64,000 nucleotides of DNA from Powellomyces hirtus (lineage: Eukaryota > Chytridiomycota > Chytridiomycetes > Spizellomycetales > Powellomycetaceae). The notes under the pieces are model-generated. The model did not search any database and had not been told where the DNA came from. It saw nothing but the letters and a program-made list of their open reading frames with translations. Made by a program: the position numbers and the translations under genes. Below are positions 24,549 to 36,400 of the stretch, in pieces. Location: assembly GCA_025526995.1 (NCBI GenBank), contig JAHLKG010000013.1, positions 1 to 64,000 of the forward strand, written 5' to 3'. How positions within the stretch are numbered: the stretch's first letter is position 1; the number at the start of each line of letters is the position of its first letter.

Positions 24549-26458
24549 TCAAGCAGCGATGGGCGTGGGCTTGTCATCCATAGCTTTACGCAGGGCACAT
24601 TCGATGATTGCAGCGTACTTTGGGACAAGAAGCTCAGAGGCGTAAGAGTAAGGTTCCGAGTTGAAAACGTTGAAGACATTTTCTGGGAGAACGACCTGGT
24701 CGAGTAAGGTCTGTTTGCCGGCGCAGTACGTGCGAATCACCGGGTGCAGATAAACGTCATGACTGGCGTCGTTGGGGTTACGCTCATGGCTCAGGACCGT
24801 GTTGGGGTTCCAGTTGCCGTACTCCATGGAGCACACAAGATAGATCGACGCACCAGTTAGGGCAGCATCCGGGTGGAGCACAGACTTTTTCATAAGCTTG
24901 ACATCCCTTGTGTAGGGAACGGTGAGATCCTCGTAGATCTTGACTGAATCGCGAGCGACGGCAATGACGTCACAGAGAAATCCTGGTTGATTGGTCATAG
25001 ACGACGTATGGCTGAATCGCTTCAACATGTGATTCACGATGGAAGGGAGGTCACCAGAGGCAAAACTGTGGCGATGAAGGGGACGCACTTCGCCAGAAGG
25101 GTCAGAAAACGAGCTCAAAAGAATGCGCGCAAGGGTTCTCGCATTGTAACGGAAACCGTGAATGACATTGCTATGAGTTTTCTTGTAATCCAGCGCTTGA
25201 GTGAGGCCGCCCGCAAAGTAAAGGTTCTTCACGTTGGCAGACTGCCAGTCGCCATTCATCGCAAAAAGCTTGCCACATGGAGTCATCTTTGGGCAGCACG
25301 CTGGATAGTGGGAACAAAATACCAGATGAGATTCAAGAAACAGAATCAATACAATAAACCAAAGTCCGTAAGGTTACCTGTTGCACCGAGTGCTTGCGCC
25401 ATCTCCGGGAGTTCAGGCTGTTCCCAAGGACCACGGTCGCTTGCCCATCCGGTCGAAAGGATGATCTCATCATAAAGAATAGAAAATTCTTGTCCACCGG
25501 CGTGGCTAAAAGCAAAGAGCACGTCGAGGGAGCCGTCGGATCGCTTCTCAATCCTCTTGATCGTGGCATCGAAGATGGTGTTGTCCGACTTGAGCTGGTA
25601 GGTGTCCAGGAAGCCATGATTGAGAGCCCGCACATTGCCAACATAGTGAGTGTTATAGGCAAGCTTGATGGGGGACGGCGAACAAACTGTTATATGGCGA
25701 GTAACTGGCACCAGATGGTCCGCAGTCTCAAAGGCAGAGTTGCCCTTGCCGACGATCAGCACGCGCTTGTCATCAAAATGATCCAAGTCCAGCGTCATGT
25801 CAGCGTACGTGACAAAGCAATCTTTCCACTGCGTGAATTCGGGAGGTATGTATGCCGTGGGAACACCTGCAGCCCAGATGAGCTTGTCGCATGTGTACCA
25901 TTGACTTTCTCGCTCGGCGCCGGCATTGGAACGAACGACTTGCAGCAAGAACTTGCTGTCTGGCAAGCGATGCACGGAACGGACGGAAGATTGGTAAGAC
26001 ACAGGAATTTTGAAGCGATCTGCGAATTCCTGGAGATAATCGACCAGCCGGTCAGCTTGCGGAAAATAGTCCTTTGAAAAGGCACCGAAAGAAAATTCCT
26101 CTTCTGCGTCATCCAGAAGCAACGAGTTCCAGTCTGTTCGGAGCTGAGGCAAACAAAAGTGCAATTCAGAACACGTGGTCTCTTCATCCACAGCCTCTCT
26201 TTCACCTCGACGTACCTTTGCTTCACGGTCGCTGTGCGGTGATCTGGTCTTGTTGATTGATATGAGCTGGCGATGCCTTGGATAGAGCTTAAACGAAGAA
26301 CCGACGGACTGGGCTTGGTCCAACACAAGGACGTCTGCGCTAGCTCTTGAGAGAAAGTATGCAGTCTGGATCCCTCCAGGGCCCGCGCCGACAACAATAT
26401 GGGCGTGATGCATTGGAGCAGTTATGTGCGTGGAAGATGCTGTTTTCGAATTGCGCAT
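24549..26458 (-). CDS. FOXRED2-like FAD/NAD(P)-dependent oxidoreductase
   Basis: Exons 24549-25300, 25378-26143 and 26216-26458 give 586 aa from the ATG at 26458. Two dinucleotide-binding motifs are visible: VVGAGPGGIQTAYFL (FAD) near residue 24, and VLIVGKGNSAFETADHL (NAD(P)H). PRHRQLISINK, DWNSLL after splicing, ILSTGW, and LYFAGGLTQ...DYKKTHSNVIHGFRYN follow the FOXRED2 family pattern. The intron at 26144-26215 is 72 bp and readable, so an unspliced prediction would insert 24 foreign residues between DREAK and LRTDWN. Flavoproteins of this general fold include N-hydroxylases and amine oxidases. The substrate here is unknown; an oxidative tailoring role is inferred from position only. Confidence 0.82.
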
Positions 26459-27137
26459 TGGGCTGAAGTAGTTATGCAAAGGTGGAAGAGAGGAGCAAAG
26501 ACACAGATGGAAAGAACAGGGGGAAGCAAAGGAGCGTCGATTTAAGACCGCAGCTGTGGACTATCATGAGATGGGAAGATGGAGAGGATGAGCAGAGAAT
26601 GAGCTGCCTTTCCGCCTGGCGCGTTCAGCCGCAAACGCTGAATACATTTTTTCGCACTTTTGGCTTCGGCGGGCGCACCTCACCGAGCCGCTCGGATGGA
26701 AGAGTGGCTTGCTCCGAGAAACGCGCGCTGCCGAGTACCTGGTTTCGTTGGCTCGGCTGCAATATTGGGATCTCGGATTTCGGTAACCCTTATCAGCCCA
26801 TTGAATGTTCCCAAATAGAATTTATTTCAACACTCTTCAGCCCTGGCCCTCGCAACGCTCCTCCGCTTCCCGACGACAAAACAGACCGTCTATGATCACG
26901 CTAGATCCGTTCCTCGTCGCCAACTTGTTTGACGGAACGGGATAATATCGGGCCTGTTGACTCTTTGTGATGACCATCAAAAAGGCCGCAGGCATTACGG
27001 GTAACAAGCCTGATATGACAAGTCAAATGAGATTGGCCGGCGTGCTGGCGCCCATTATTTTTTGGTTGCACATCTGATTCTCTGTCGACCTTCATCCATA
27101 TTGTGGCTACATTCATTCTCAGCTCCATCACACACTC
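26459..27137. promoter_or_regulatory. Divergent intergenic region (flavoprotein / antiporter)
   Basis: The flanking genes start outward from this 679-bp gap, so both promoters must lie here. No clear TATA box or repeated site was found. Confidence 0.4.
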
Positions 27138-28846
27138 ATGAGCATCTTTGGAGGAGACAATCCGTTGAAGGATGCCACTGCCCTGTTTTTGTTGCAGCTG
27201 CTTTTGATACTTGGCGGTGGTGCTTTGCTGGCAGTCCCACTTGGGCGGTTGCGACTGCCAAAGGTCATTTCAGGTGTGTTGCGAGGGTACACCTATCAGC
27301 ATCAATGACATACGTTGCACGCTTGTCCAGTCTTTGGATGACAATCTTTTCACTACCGTATTCACGCTCATATTTTAGAAATCCTGTTTGGTGTCGTGCT
27401 TGGTCCAACATGCCTCGGCGGAATCGACTCGTTCCGTGAAAATGTGTTCCCCCCAGAGAGTCTATCCTATCTGAACGCAACGGCATGGACAGGGTGAGTT
27501 CTTACAAATCTCACCGTAAAACCGTGCATGAACGAAAGCTATGAGCTTTTCTAGTGGAAGCGGGAAGAATGCTGTCTGCATCGATTAACGATATTATCAT
27601 TCCTCGCAATACTCTTATAACAGAGTGTCATTGTACATATTTTTGGTTGGATTGAGCATTGATCTGCCTTCTATGATTCGAAAGCTACCACAGTACTCTG
27701 CTACAGCTCTCCTCCTTTCGGTCGGGACAGCGGCTTTCTGCGCCGGGCCTGTCTACTTGCTCTTTAACCGCTTGGTGGCGCCAGTACTACCTGAAGTATC
27801 GTACGCTTCTTATGCTCTGTTCATGAGCGTTGTTGTACATACAGTTGGTAAGAAGTGTGAGTTGGGAATGCAAAAGTTTTCTGCGCACTCACTAGATCCC
27901 TCTCCAACCTGAAACACCAAATATTACCAACAGCGTTTCCCGTCCTGGCGCGCTTGCTTTCGGAAATCGGTATCATGTACACCCCTCTGGGCGAATTCGC
28001 CATCGGTGTGGCAGCAGTGGATGATGTGTTATTATGGGTTCTCTCAGCTGCAGCCAACAGTCTCGCAAATCCGTCAGCAAGTAAATTGGACTCACTTTAT
28101 GTGCTGCTTTGCACGCCTGCCTTGATCTTAGTACTCTACTTCGTGTTTCGACCGCTGATGATGTGGCTGACGGCGCAGACATCGAGGAGCGGGTGGGCCC
28201 GCGACAATTACCTGATGGTGACCCTGTGTCTCGTGCTTGTTGTTGGATGCTCTGCGCAAATTGTTGGGGTGAACTACGTTTTCGGCGCCTTCCTAGCGGG
28301 ACTTGTGCTCCCACACGACTCCCCCGCAAGTGCTAAACTCCGGACGTCATTAGAAGGTGTGAGCACCATTCTCATGCTTCCCGTGTTCTTTGCAACATCC
28401 GGGTTGAAGACGAATTTTAGACTGATGGCGACGGGTGAAATTTGGGCATTGTCTGTTTTGATGATCGTTGCCGCCACGATGGGAAAGACATTCTTCGGGC
28501 TGGTATCCAGTAAGATTGCTCATCTTAGTGTCCAGGATGGTTTGCGATTGGGTCTGCTCATGAATTCGGTACGTTCTTCTCCTGAAATGAGCCATGGCGT
28601 CTCCCCTGTCATTTGGAAAATGTGATCTTTGACGTAGACTCTCCTATTCTGCAGAGGGGAATCGTCCAAATTGTGGTTCTCAACCTGGCTCTCAACGCGA
28701 ATGTTATCACCTCCACGATTTTCGTCATTATGGTCTTTCTTATTCTGATGACAACGGTGCTGACGTCGATTCTGCTTACATCAAACACTTTTCGGGTCGG
28801 CGACCCGGCCACTGCAGAAATGCACGAGAAGATCGAAACCGCTTAG
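27138..28846 (+). CDS. Kef-type (CPA2) cation/proton antiporter
   Basis: Five exons (27138-27273, 27379-27493, 27624-27847, 27934-28568, 28655-28846) encode 433 aa. Nearly the whole protein is membrane helices, 11-12 by eye. The family landmark near the N-terminus is PKVISEILFGVVLGP; later ones are LVGLSID, AFPVLARLLSEIG and VNYVFGAFLAGLVLPHD. CPA2 proteins exchange K+ or Na+ for H+. Fungal Kha1-type antiporters are about twice as long with a large soluble tail; this one stops soon after the last helix, like bacterial KefB-type proteins. Possible roles are pH or ion balance, or protection against an ionophore-like product. The membership of the cluster is inferred from position. Confidence 0.85.
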
Positions 28847-29001
28847 AGACGGGGTTTGAAAGGGGTATACCGCTTTTAGATGGGGAGGTTCGAAAGATGC
28901 GGCAATGCGCTCGGCTGTGGATGCGTGATAAGTGTAGACTTCCTCGTGCGCAATATTATAGATGGAGTAATTAACTGTGGTAATTGCCACGGATTCCACT
29001 T

Positions 29002-29879
29002 CTACACCGTCACAACATTATCAACTGATACTACTTTCGAGTGTTCCTCAACTGCATTCTCAATGAATTCCGCAAGCTGTTGGTTGAAAGCGATCTCTAG
29101 AGGCACGCTATGACCTCCCTCATGCCACAACACCGCGGCCCTCGAGCGATCGTACAAGTCCCTTGCCGCAACGCTGGAAGCGAAGAAATGAACATCCTTC
29201 CGGCCAATGACATGCATTGATCTTGTCGCCAATATCGGAAGCGTCGCCTGTTCATCGCATGCGGTGTTTGTCTCTCTACTTTTGCAGACGAGATCTACTA
29301 ATGGGAGCATTCCAGCGGAGAATGGGACCACACCAGCCATCGAGACGACGAATGCTAGTGAGAGCGGAGGGGCCCGATCATAACACGCGGCAAGCTGCGC
29401 AAGATGCAACATCTCTGCACCTTGACTGAACCCAATTGCACCGACGAACGGCCCATGGGTGGCTATGAACCGCGTCAAGAAAAGCAAGGCGTTGCGCACA
29501 TCCCGCCCAGTGCGTACAGCGGGGAACCACTCGTGGAAAGGCGGTTCAAAGAAGGCGAGGATCTCTAACAATGGAATATGCAAGAAAGCGAACTTAGTTG
29601 CTCATTATCTCGGTTTGCGCACCTGTTGCAAAGGCTTCTCTACACACATACATAGAATAGGCGGTTTGTACGATCTTCGACCGTACCTTTTGTAGAAGTA
29701 TTGCAATTCACAGAGCCTTCGAAGAAAACAAACTCGAAACGTGTACTTAGCAAAGGGATCAGCGTCTGCAGCTGGAAGCGCAAGACGTCAGCGTTGGCGT
29801 GCGAACCGTGCAAACATAGAATCTTGAGGCGAGCATTCCCGTTGTTATGAAGATGACTGGGTTCGGACAAATAGACCAT
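29002..29879 (-). CDS. FSH-family serine hydrolase (possible trans-acting release enzyme)
   Basis: Two exons (29002-29564, 29687-29879), 251 aa. KILCLHGSHANADVLRFQL is the typical FSH1 start; after splicing STK|EILAFFEPP leads to the nucleophile elbow GAIGFSQGA (Ser about 111), then the acid in HVIGRKDVHF and the histidine in EGGHSVP. The family includes LovG, which releases a polyketide from its synthase. It is divergent from NRPS-2 across 569 bp, and neither NRPS has a terminal thioesterase, so off-loading or proof-reading in trans is an attractive inference. The intron of 122 bp is longer than most here. Confidence 0.87.
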
Positions 29880-30448
29880 ACTGGTGAGTCGTCTCGCTTC
29901 ACCACTGGCGTCAGCAATGCCTGTCTACGGGTCCACTATTAATAGTCGCACCAGCATTTGGACCACAGGTCAGGCTACGGATGGGCGCTCGCCAGACAAC
30001 GCGTCGCGCATATTCTCTTTCGCACCAGTCGCTTTCCGTTTCCGACAAATGGAAGTGGGCGTCGCGCACAATCGAGAACGTCTTGCCGCTTTCCCGATCG
30101 ACCGCTCAAGTCCATGGGCGTCGTTCGGGGGGGCATTATGTTGCGGCAATCATATGCATATTAGGCAAATGAGGTTGTCGATCAAAGCAACATCACACTC
30201 CATTTGCGGAGCGACTGATGGTGCTTGCCGCGATGAGCCGTTTTTCGCAACAAGCGCGAAAAAATTGTTGTAATAGAGGGGCTGTGGACCAAATCTGGCC
30301 GCTGATTGCCCTGCGAAGTCAAGATTGGCTCATAAACACCATGTGTCGCTAGCAAGCTCTTGCGGTTCTCTTCAGGTATTCTCCTTTTTTTCTATCTCGA
30401 TCTGCCTACGCTTTCCCAACGACGGGCACGCCAGATTCATCACCCAGA
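29880..30448. promoter_or_regulatory. Divergent promoter between the FSH hydrolase and NRPS-2
   Basis: 569 bp with both genes starting outward. No convincing TATA box or palindrome is visible, and the CTGTACAT...ATGTACAG repeat of the NRPS-1 promoter is absent. Confidence 0.4.
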
Positions 30449-33400
30449 ATGTCGGGCAGTTCGGTCTCAGCACCCACCATCGATGTGGAAGATGTCGTGC
30501 GTGAGATATGGGCCCAAGTGCTGCTCATTAACGCCGACGATGTGGTGGAGTCTATGTCACTATTCAGCCACGGGGTCAACTCTTTTCAGCTGATGAGCAT
30601 CCGCAACCAGATGTGCAAAAAACTCGCGTTACAGATTCCAATGTCCGCCCTCATTGGATGCGAAACCTTCGGCGATTTGGTGGCATTAGCACGTACCTTT
30701 CGCTTTTCAGCGGAGGACACAAGACAGAAGTTCGAAAGAAACATTGTCCCGCATCACGCACGGGAAGCGCCGCTGTCGTCTACCCAGGCCCCTCTCTGGT
30801 TCATGAATCGTTCCTTGGACGGGTTGGGCACCGCATACAACTTCTACTCCATATGGCGGTTCAAGGGTGTCTTGGATACCGTCCTTCTCGAAAACGTGTT
30901 TCGAGCCACAATTGCACGGCACTCGATGCTTCGCACGGGATTCGAGGACGTTCTAGGCGTCCCAAAGCAATTTGTTCGAAATGAGGCACCCTTTGACCTT
31001 TCTGTCGTCGACTTCATGAGGTTGTCGCGTACCGCGGCAAGGAACGCCGTTCACGATCATCTTACCATTGAAATCAACAAACCATTCGATCTCACCAAGC
31101 CGCCTCTCATACGTGCGACGTGCCTGCTGCTCCGGGGCAAGGAAACAGTGATGATTGTTAACGCCAGCCACCTCGTAATGGACGCCACCGGGTCGGACAT
31201 ATTACTTGACGAGCTTCAGGCCCGCTATAACGCGGCATGCAGCGACATCGAGTTAGACATGCCTACCCCTGCGTTAGAGTATTCGGACTATTGCATCTGG
31301 GAGAAAAGCTACATGACGCCTAGCGGACCCGCCGCATCAGAACATCGTGCTTTTTGGCTTGCCACGTTGAAAAAGGCGCCGATGTTCACTACGTTGTCGT
31401 TGGATCGACCGCGGCCTACCGCCCCTGTATTTCACGCCAGTCAGATCTCCCGTTCCCTGCCAAGGTCTGTGACCAAACTTCTCAAGTCGATGACGCCGTC
31501 AGTAGTTCTGCGCACCGCGCTCGACACAACTCTTTTTCTTTACACAGGTCAGACCGACATGGTAGTAGGCACCGTCATTTCTGGCCGTCCCCCGGGAACG
31601 GAAACTATCCTAGCATCCATGGCGGCAGCCCTTCCTTTTCGGACACAGATCAGCGCCGACACCACTTTCGCCGAAGCGCAACAGCGCGCAACTGCAACGC
31701 TTGCGGGCCTTATTGATCATCATCACATGCCGCTGAACGAGATATTCCTTTGCGTACAGAACGATGATGACGACGAGCAGCACTCACTGGAATCATCTGC
31801 ACATAGATTATTCCAGATTATGCTCCTCGTAGAACCGGACATGCCTTCCATGCTGCGTTTTGGTGGAGCTACAGCCGTCCCGCAACCTATCGAGGACAAC
31901 AGCAACGTCTTCGATCTTGTTCTCAGCCTCCGCACTATTGTAAATGGTGATCTCGAGCTCCAAGCCACCTACCAGACCGCGCTATTCGATGACAACACCA
32001 TCCAACTCCTCTTGGTCCACATTGTTCGTGTCCTTGAAGACATGCTCGCAAATCCTGACAAACAAATCGGCGATGCCTGCTTGCTTTCAGAGGAAGAATT
32101 GCACGCGCTCAAAACTGACGACGGGGCCTTGGACCGTACCCTCGTTGCAATAGCACCGGCAACCGTTGAAAGCTTGCACCACCTCTTCATACAACAGGCT
32201 ATGCTGAGACCAGACCATCTTGCCGCGATGCAAGACGGTGTGAGTATCACATACCGCGAGCTACTCGAGGATGCTGTACAGCTAGCGGCAGCAATTCAGA
32301 GGGTTGTGGCAGCCAAAACTATTGTTGGTGTTCTGGCCACCAGGTCTTTTGACATGTTGACTGCCGTTTTCGGATGTTTAATGGCTGGCTGCCCGTACGT
32401 CATGATAGACGCATGTGAGTTTCGCAACGCTTCACAGATACAGATTTACAAGGTCATTTGCTGAATATTGGCTTCTTACAGGTCAAACTCCAGATTTCGT
32501 TCAGTATTTGCTCCGGGATGCTGGATGCACACTCATAGTGAGTCCTCCTGAACTGGCACAACATGTCCCTGAGGAGTCTGCGCATGTTCCCATTGTCCTC
32601 CTAGGACAATCAGCGTTAAATGTCGCAGAGTTCAATCCTCATACTCCCGACCCTGACGACGTCGCATGTAATTACCGATTGGTCGAATCATTTAGTTTCA
32701 CATGTCCATATACTAACGATTTCTGTCCAAAGATTATGTCTACACTTCCGGCACTTCAGGAAGGTAAGGAATCTAGCGAGGGCAAGCGAAGGAATCGCGG
32801 AATTACCCTAGCGTTTTTGTTGCTCAGCATTAATGTCATTCGTAGTCCTAAAGGCATTGGAATGTCCCATCGAAATATGGCCAATCACGTTCGGATAGCA
32901 GCTGATCCAGACATTTTTGGCCTCTCGTATTCGGATCGGATCATGCAATTTTTTGCGATTGGATTCGACGGGGCGGCCCACGAATGGTTCATGACTCTCT
33001 GCAATGGAGCAACGCTCGTCCTGCGATCTGAGAGTGTCGCTCAAACTCTATCTCAGCACAAAGTGAGCGCGACTTTCATCATGCCGTCTATGTTGGCCAC
33101 TCTACGCCCGAAAGACTTTCCAGATCTGAAAGTCGCTGTTTGCGGCGGGGAGCGGCTAGCCCCGAGTTTGAGCGAAGTATGGGGGGGAGAATTAAGACTG
33201 TTCAACGGGTATGGTCCAAGTGAGGTACGAAAAGAAAAAAAGTCTACTCTTGCCTGTTTCTCAATCGGCGGGCGTCTTCTAGACAACGGCAATTGCTTTG
33301 CGGGAACGCATTCTTCCAGGTCAACCGATAACAATTGGTCGCCCATTCCCTGGATATTTTACTTACTGTGTGGATGAGCGTCTCCGGCTGATCCCGCCGG

Positions 33401-36400
33401 GAAACCCAGGCGAGCTCCTCATCGGTGGCATCGGGGTGGCATCTGGCTATCTCAACAGACCAGATCTCACGGCTCAAAAATTTATCTCGAACCCTTTTGG
33501 TCCGGGAAAGCTCTATCGCACTGGGGATCGCGTGAGACGTCTCATTGATGGACGGTATGAATTTCTAGGTCGTGTCGAAGAGGGACAGGTAAGCTGACCT
33601 CGTTAACAGGTCTATGCTGGGCTAGCGCGCTATAAATAGGCATGGTAGTAACCATTCTACTTGTTTCCATGAAAGGTCAAGGTGCGCGGATTCCGCATTG
33701 AACTTTCCGGTGTGGAATGCGCCATCGTCAAAGCCTCTCTGAAGTCGGCGTCTCTTGTGAAAGTCGAGAATGTGGCGGCGACGGCACGGAACAATAATTT
33801 GTATGGTTACGTCACACCCGAGAACGTAGACGTTCCCACTCTTTTGGAAGAACTTCGCAAGCTTGTACCAGCCTCAATGGTGCCTTCCGCCATCAGAGCG
33901 CTGCCTAGCCTTCCTGTAACGCGCAACGGCAAGTGCAACAAAAGCGAGCTACCAGATCTGGCTGTAGACGCCGGTCAGTTTGTTGAGACGACCACTGATT
34001 TGCAGAAGCAGCTCGCAGCTCTGTGGAGGGATCTGCTTCACGTCGAGCGCGTGGGGTTGGACGATTGCTTTTTCCGCTTGGGAGGTCACTCATTACTAGT
34101 GGTGCAAGCGTTAGCACGCATGGAAGAGATGTTCGGCATTCGCATCACGATAAGTGAGGCATTCAGCAATAGCAGGCTTCGTGAAATTGCCGCGCTGGTA
34201 GAAATGCGGTTGGGGCTTTGCTCAAAGACATCTGATGCAGAAGAGGGCCCGTCCTTCCCGCTCATAACCGACAGACCTGCCGTGCTTCCACTCTCGTCAG
34301 CACAAGCTAGTTTGTGGATCGTTGACTACTTGCAACCTGCTTTGCGCACGGCGTATAACTGCCCTCTGGTGCTCAAAATGAGCGGATCGCTCGATGCGAA
34401 AGCGTTACGGGACGCATTCAGTTGTCTCATCGCCCGACATGAAGTCTTGAGGACATCATTCCCGACCTCCTCCGCCGGCACGCCTTTTCAGCAAATTTCT
34501 GCACCCACTCAATCGGTTTCATGGAGTTTCAGCGAGCTGGAGAGTTCCGTCCCCGAGGCCGAAACAGAGTGTGCTCTTATGACTCTGTTAAAGAAAGAAA
34601 TCGCAAAGCCATTTGATCTGTCAAAGGGACCGCTCATCCGCGTTCATCTGATTGACACTGGATCTCACAGAGACTTTGTGCTCAGTGTCTTGCTGCATCA
34701 CATCGTCACGGACGCTGTATCGATATCCAATTTGATGGTGGAGGTCAAGGAGATATACGGAGCTCTCACCACGGGGCTCAAGCCCAGCATCCGACCTGTG
34801 CCACAGTATGCAGATTACGCTCTATGGGAGAGGGAATGGGCTCAAACCGCTGCATATGCTCAGCACCTGGAGTTTTGGAAAAAAAGCTTGGCAAACGTTC
34901 CTGACACGCTACAGTTTCCCAAAGACTTTCCTCGCTCGAATGCACCACCTGCTTCCAAGACCGCGCAGATCGCGATTTCAACAGATACATGCAACATTGC
35001 GAGAGCTCTGGCACAAAGGGCTTCAGTGACGGAATTCACGCTGTATTTCGCCGTTTTCCAGATCTTGCTCTGGAGAATGTCGAATCAATCAGACTTTGTT
35101 GTCGGTGTTCCGTCATCAATCCGTCGAGGAAACCGAGATTTCGAACAAATGCAGGGTTATTTCGTCAATACACTCCCCTGCCGATCCGTTCTTAGCGAGA
35201 TAGATGCGGGTGACAATAACACTTTCATGGATGTGTTGCGCCTCGTCAGTAAGTCTCTGGCTGATGCCCGTGAGCATGAGGTACCCTTCAACGCCATCTT
35301 GGATCACCTGAAGATCCAAAGATCATCAGATAATTCTCCCTTGTTCCAAACCTTATTTATTCTTGATAACAATCGCGGTTATCAGCAGCCTTTTCTGTTA
35401 CGCGGACTGACGGCAACAGAGGAGGTGGCCATTGCGCCTCCGATGTCGAAGTTCGATATGAGTTTCACCGTCTCGTTGGGTCCTTCAGGCGGCGAACTTT
35501 GGATCGAGTACAACAGCCTTCTCTTTCTCCCGAAAAGAATGGAGCGACTCGGATCGCACTTCTGCCAATTGTTAGGGGCTGGCGTAACTGTCCCTGAAAC
35601 TCAGGTTTTCAACCTGCCTCTAATGTCGCCCGCTGAAATGTCAAATATGATCGTGGATTTTAACAACACTGACCAACGCCATCCCATCGATAAAACCGTC
35701 CCTGACCTCATCCAGGATGCTGTGGCAAAAAATCCAAACGGCATCGCGCTCAAATTTAATGGTCATACTATGAGGTACGTTGCTGCATGAGGCGGACTTC
35801 GCTCATCAATTGACCGCTCCCGACTAACTCCTAGCCTTCGAATGATCAGCTACGCAGAGGTTGATGCGGCCAGTAATGGGGTCGCAAATCAGCTGACTGC
35901 TCTAGGGGTTGGGGAAGGTGATCGAGTTGGTGTAGCGGTGAACAGATCCCTGCAGCTCGTGCTCCTTTTACTGGGCATTCTGAAGGCTGGAGCAGCGTTC
36001 TGTCCCATTGTGCCAAGCAGTCCAGATGACAGTCTTGCGGGCACTCTGAAGGATCTTGCCCTGAGCGTTGTGCTTGCGGAGCCGGCTGACGTCCGGAAAG
36101 TAGAGAAATGCATAGAGATGGCAGAGCAGACTGGGACAAAGGTCTTGTCATTGAAGGCGGAAAGTCTAGGCCCGTTGGGGGGAGGCAACCCGAAGCGGAC
36201 ACCGCTAAAATGCAAAGCGGACAGTCCACTTTACTGCTTGACAACCTCAGGTCAGTGTGATTTACATCTGGGATATGACGTCCTAATGCTGAAAAGACTG
36301 TGTTGAACAGGAACTACTGGGCTACCAAAGTCTTTTGTATTTCTACATCGCAATATGGTGAATCTGCTCGGCCATTTCCACCGCGCGTACCCTCTCCAGC

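Noticed and set aside
31354..31716. Large alternative frames inside NRPS and Lon exons
   Set aside because: Shadows of the true coding frames, which carry continuous family motifs.
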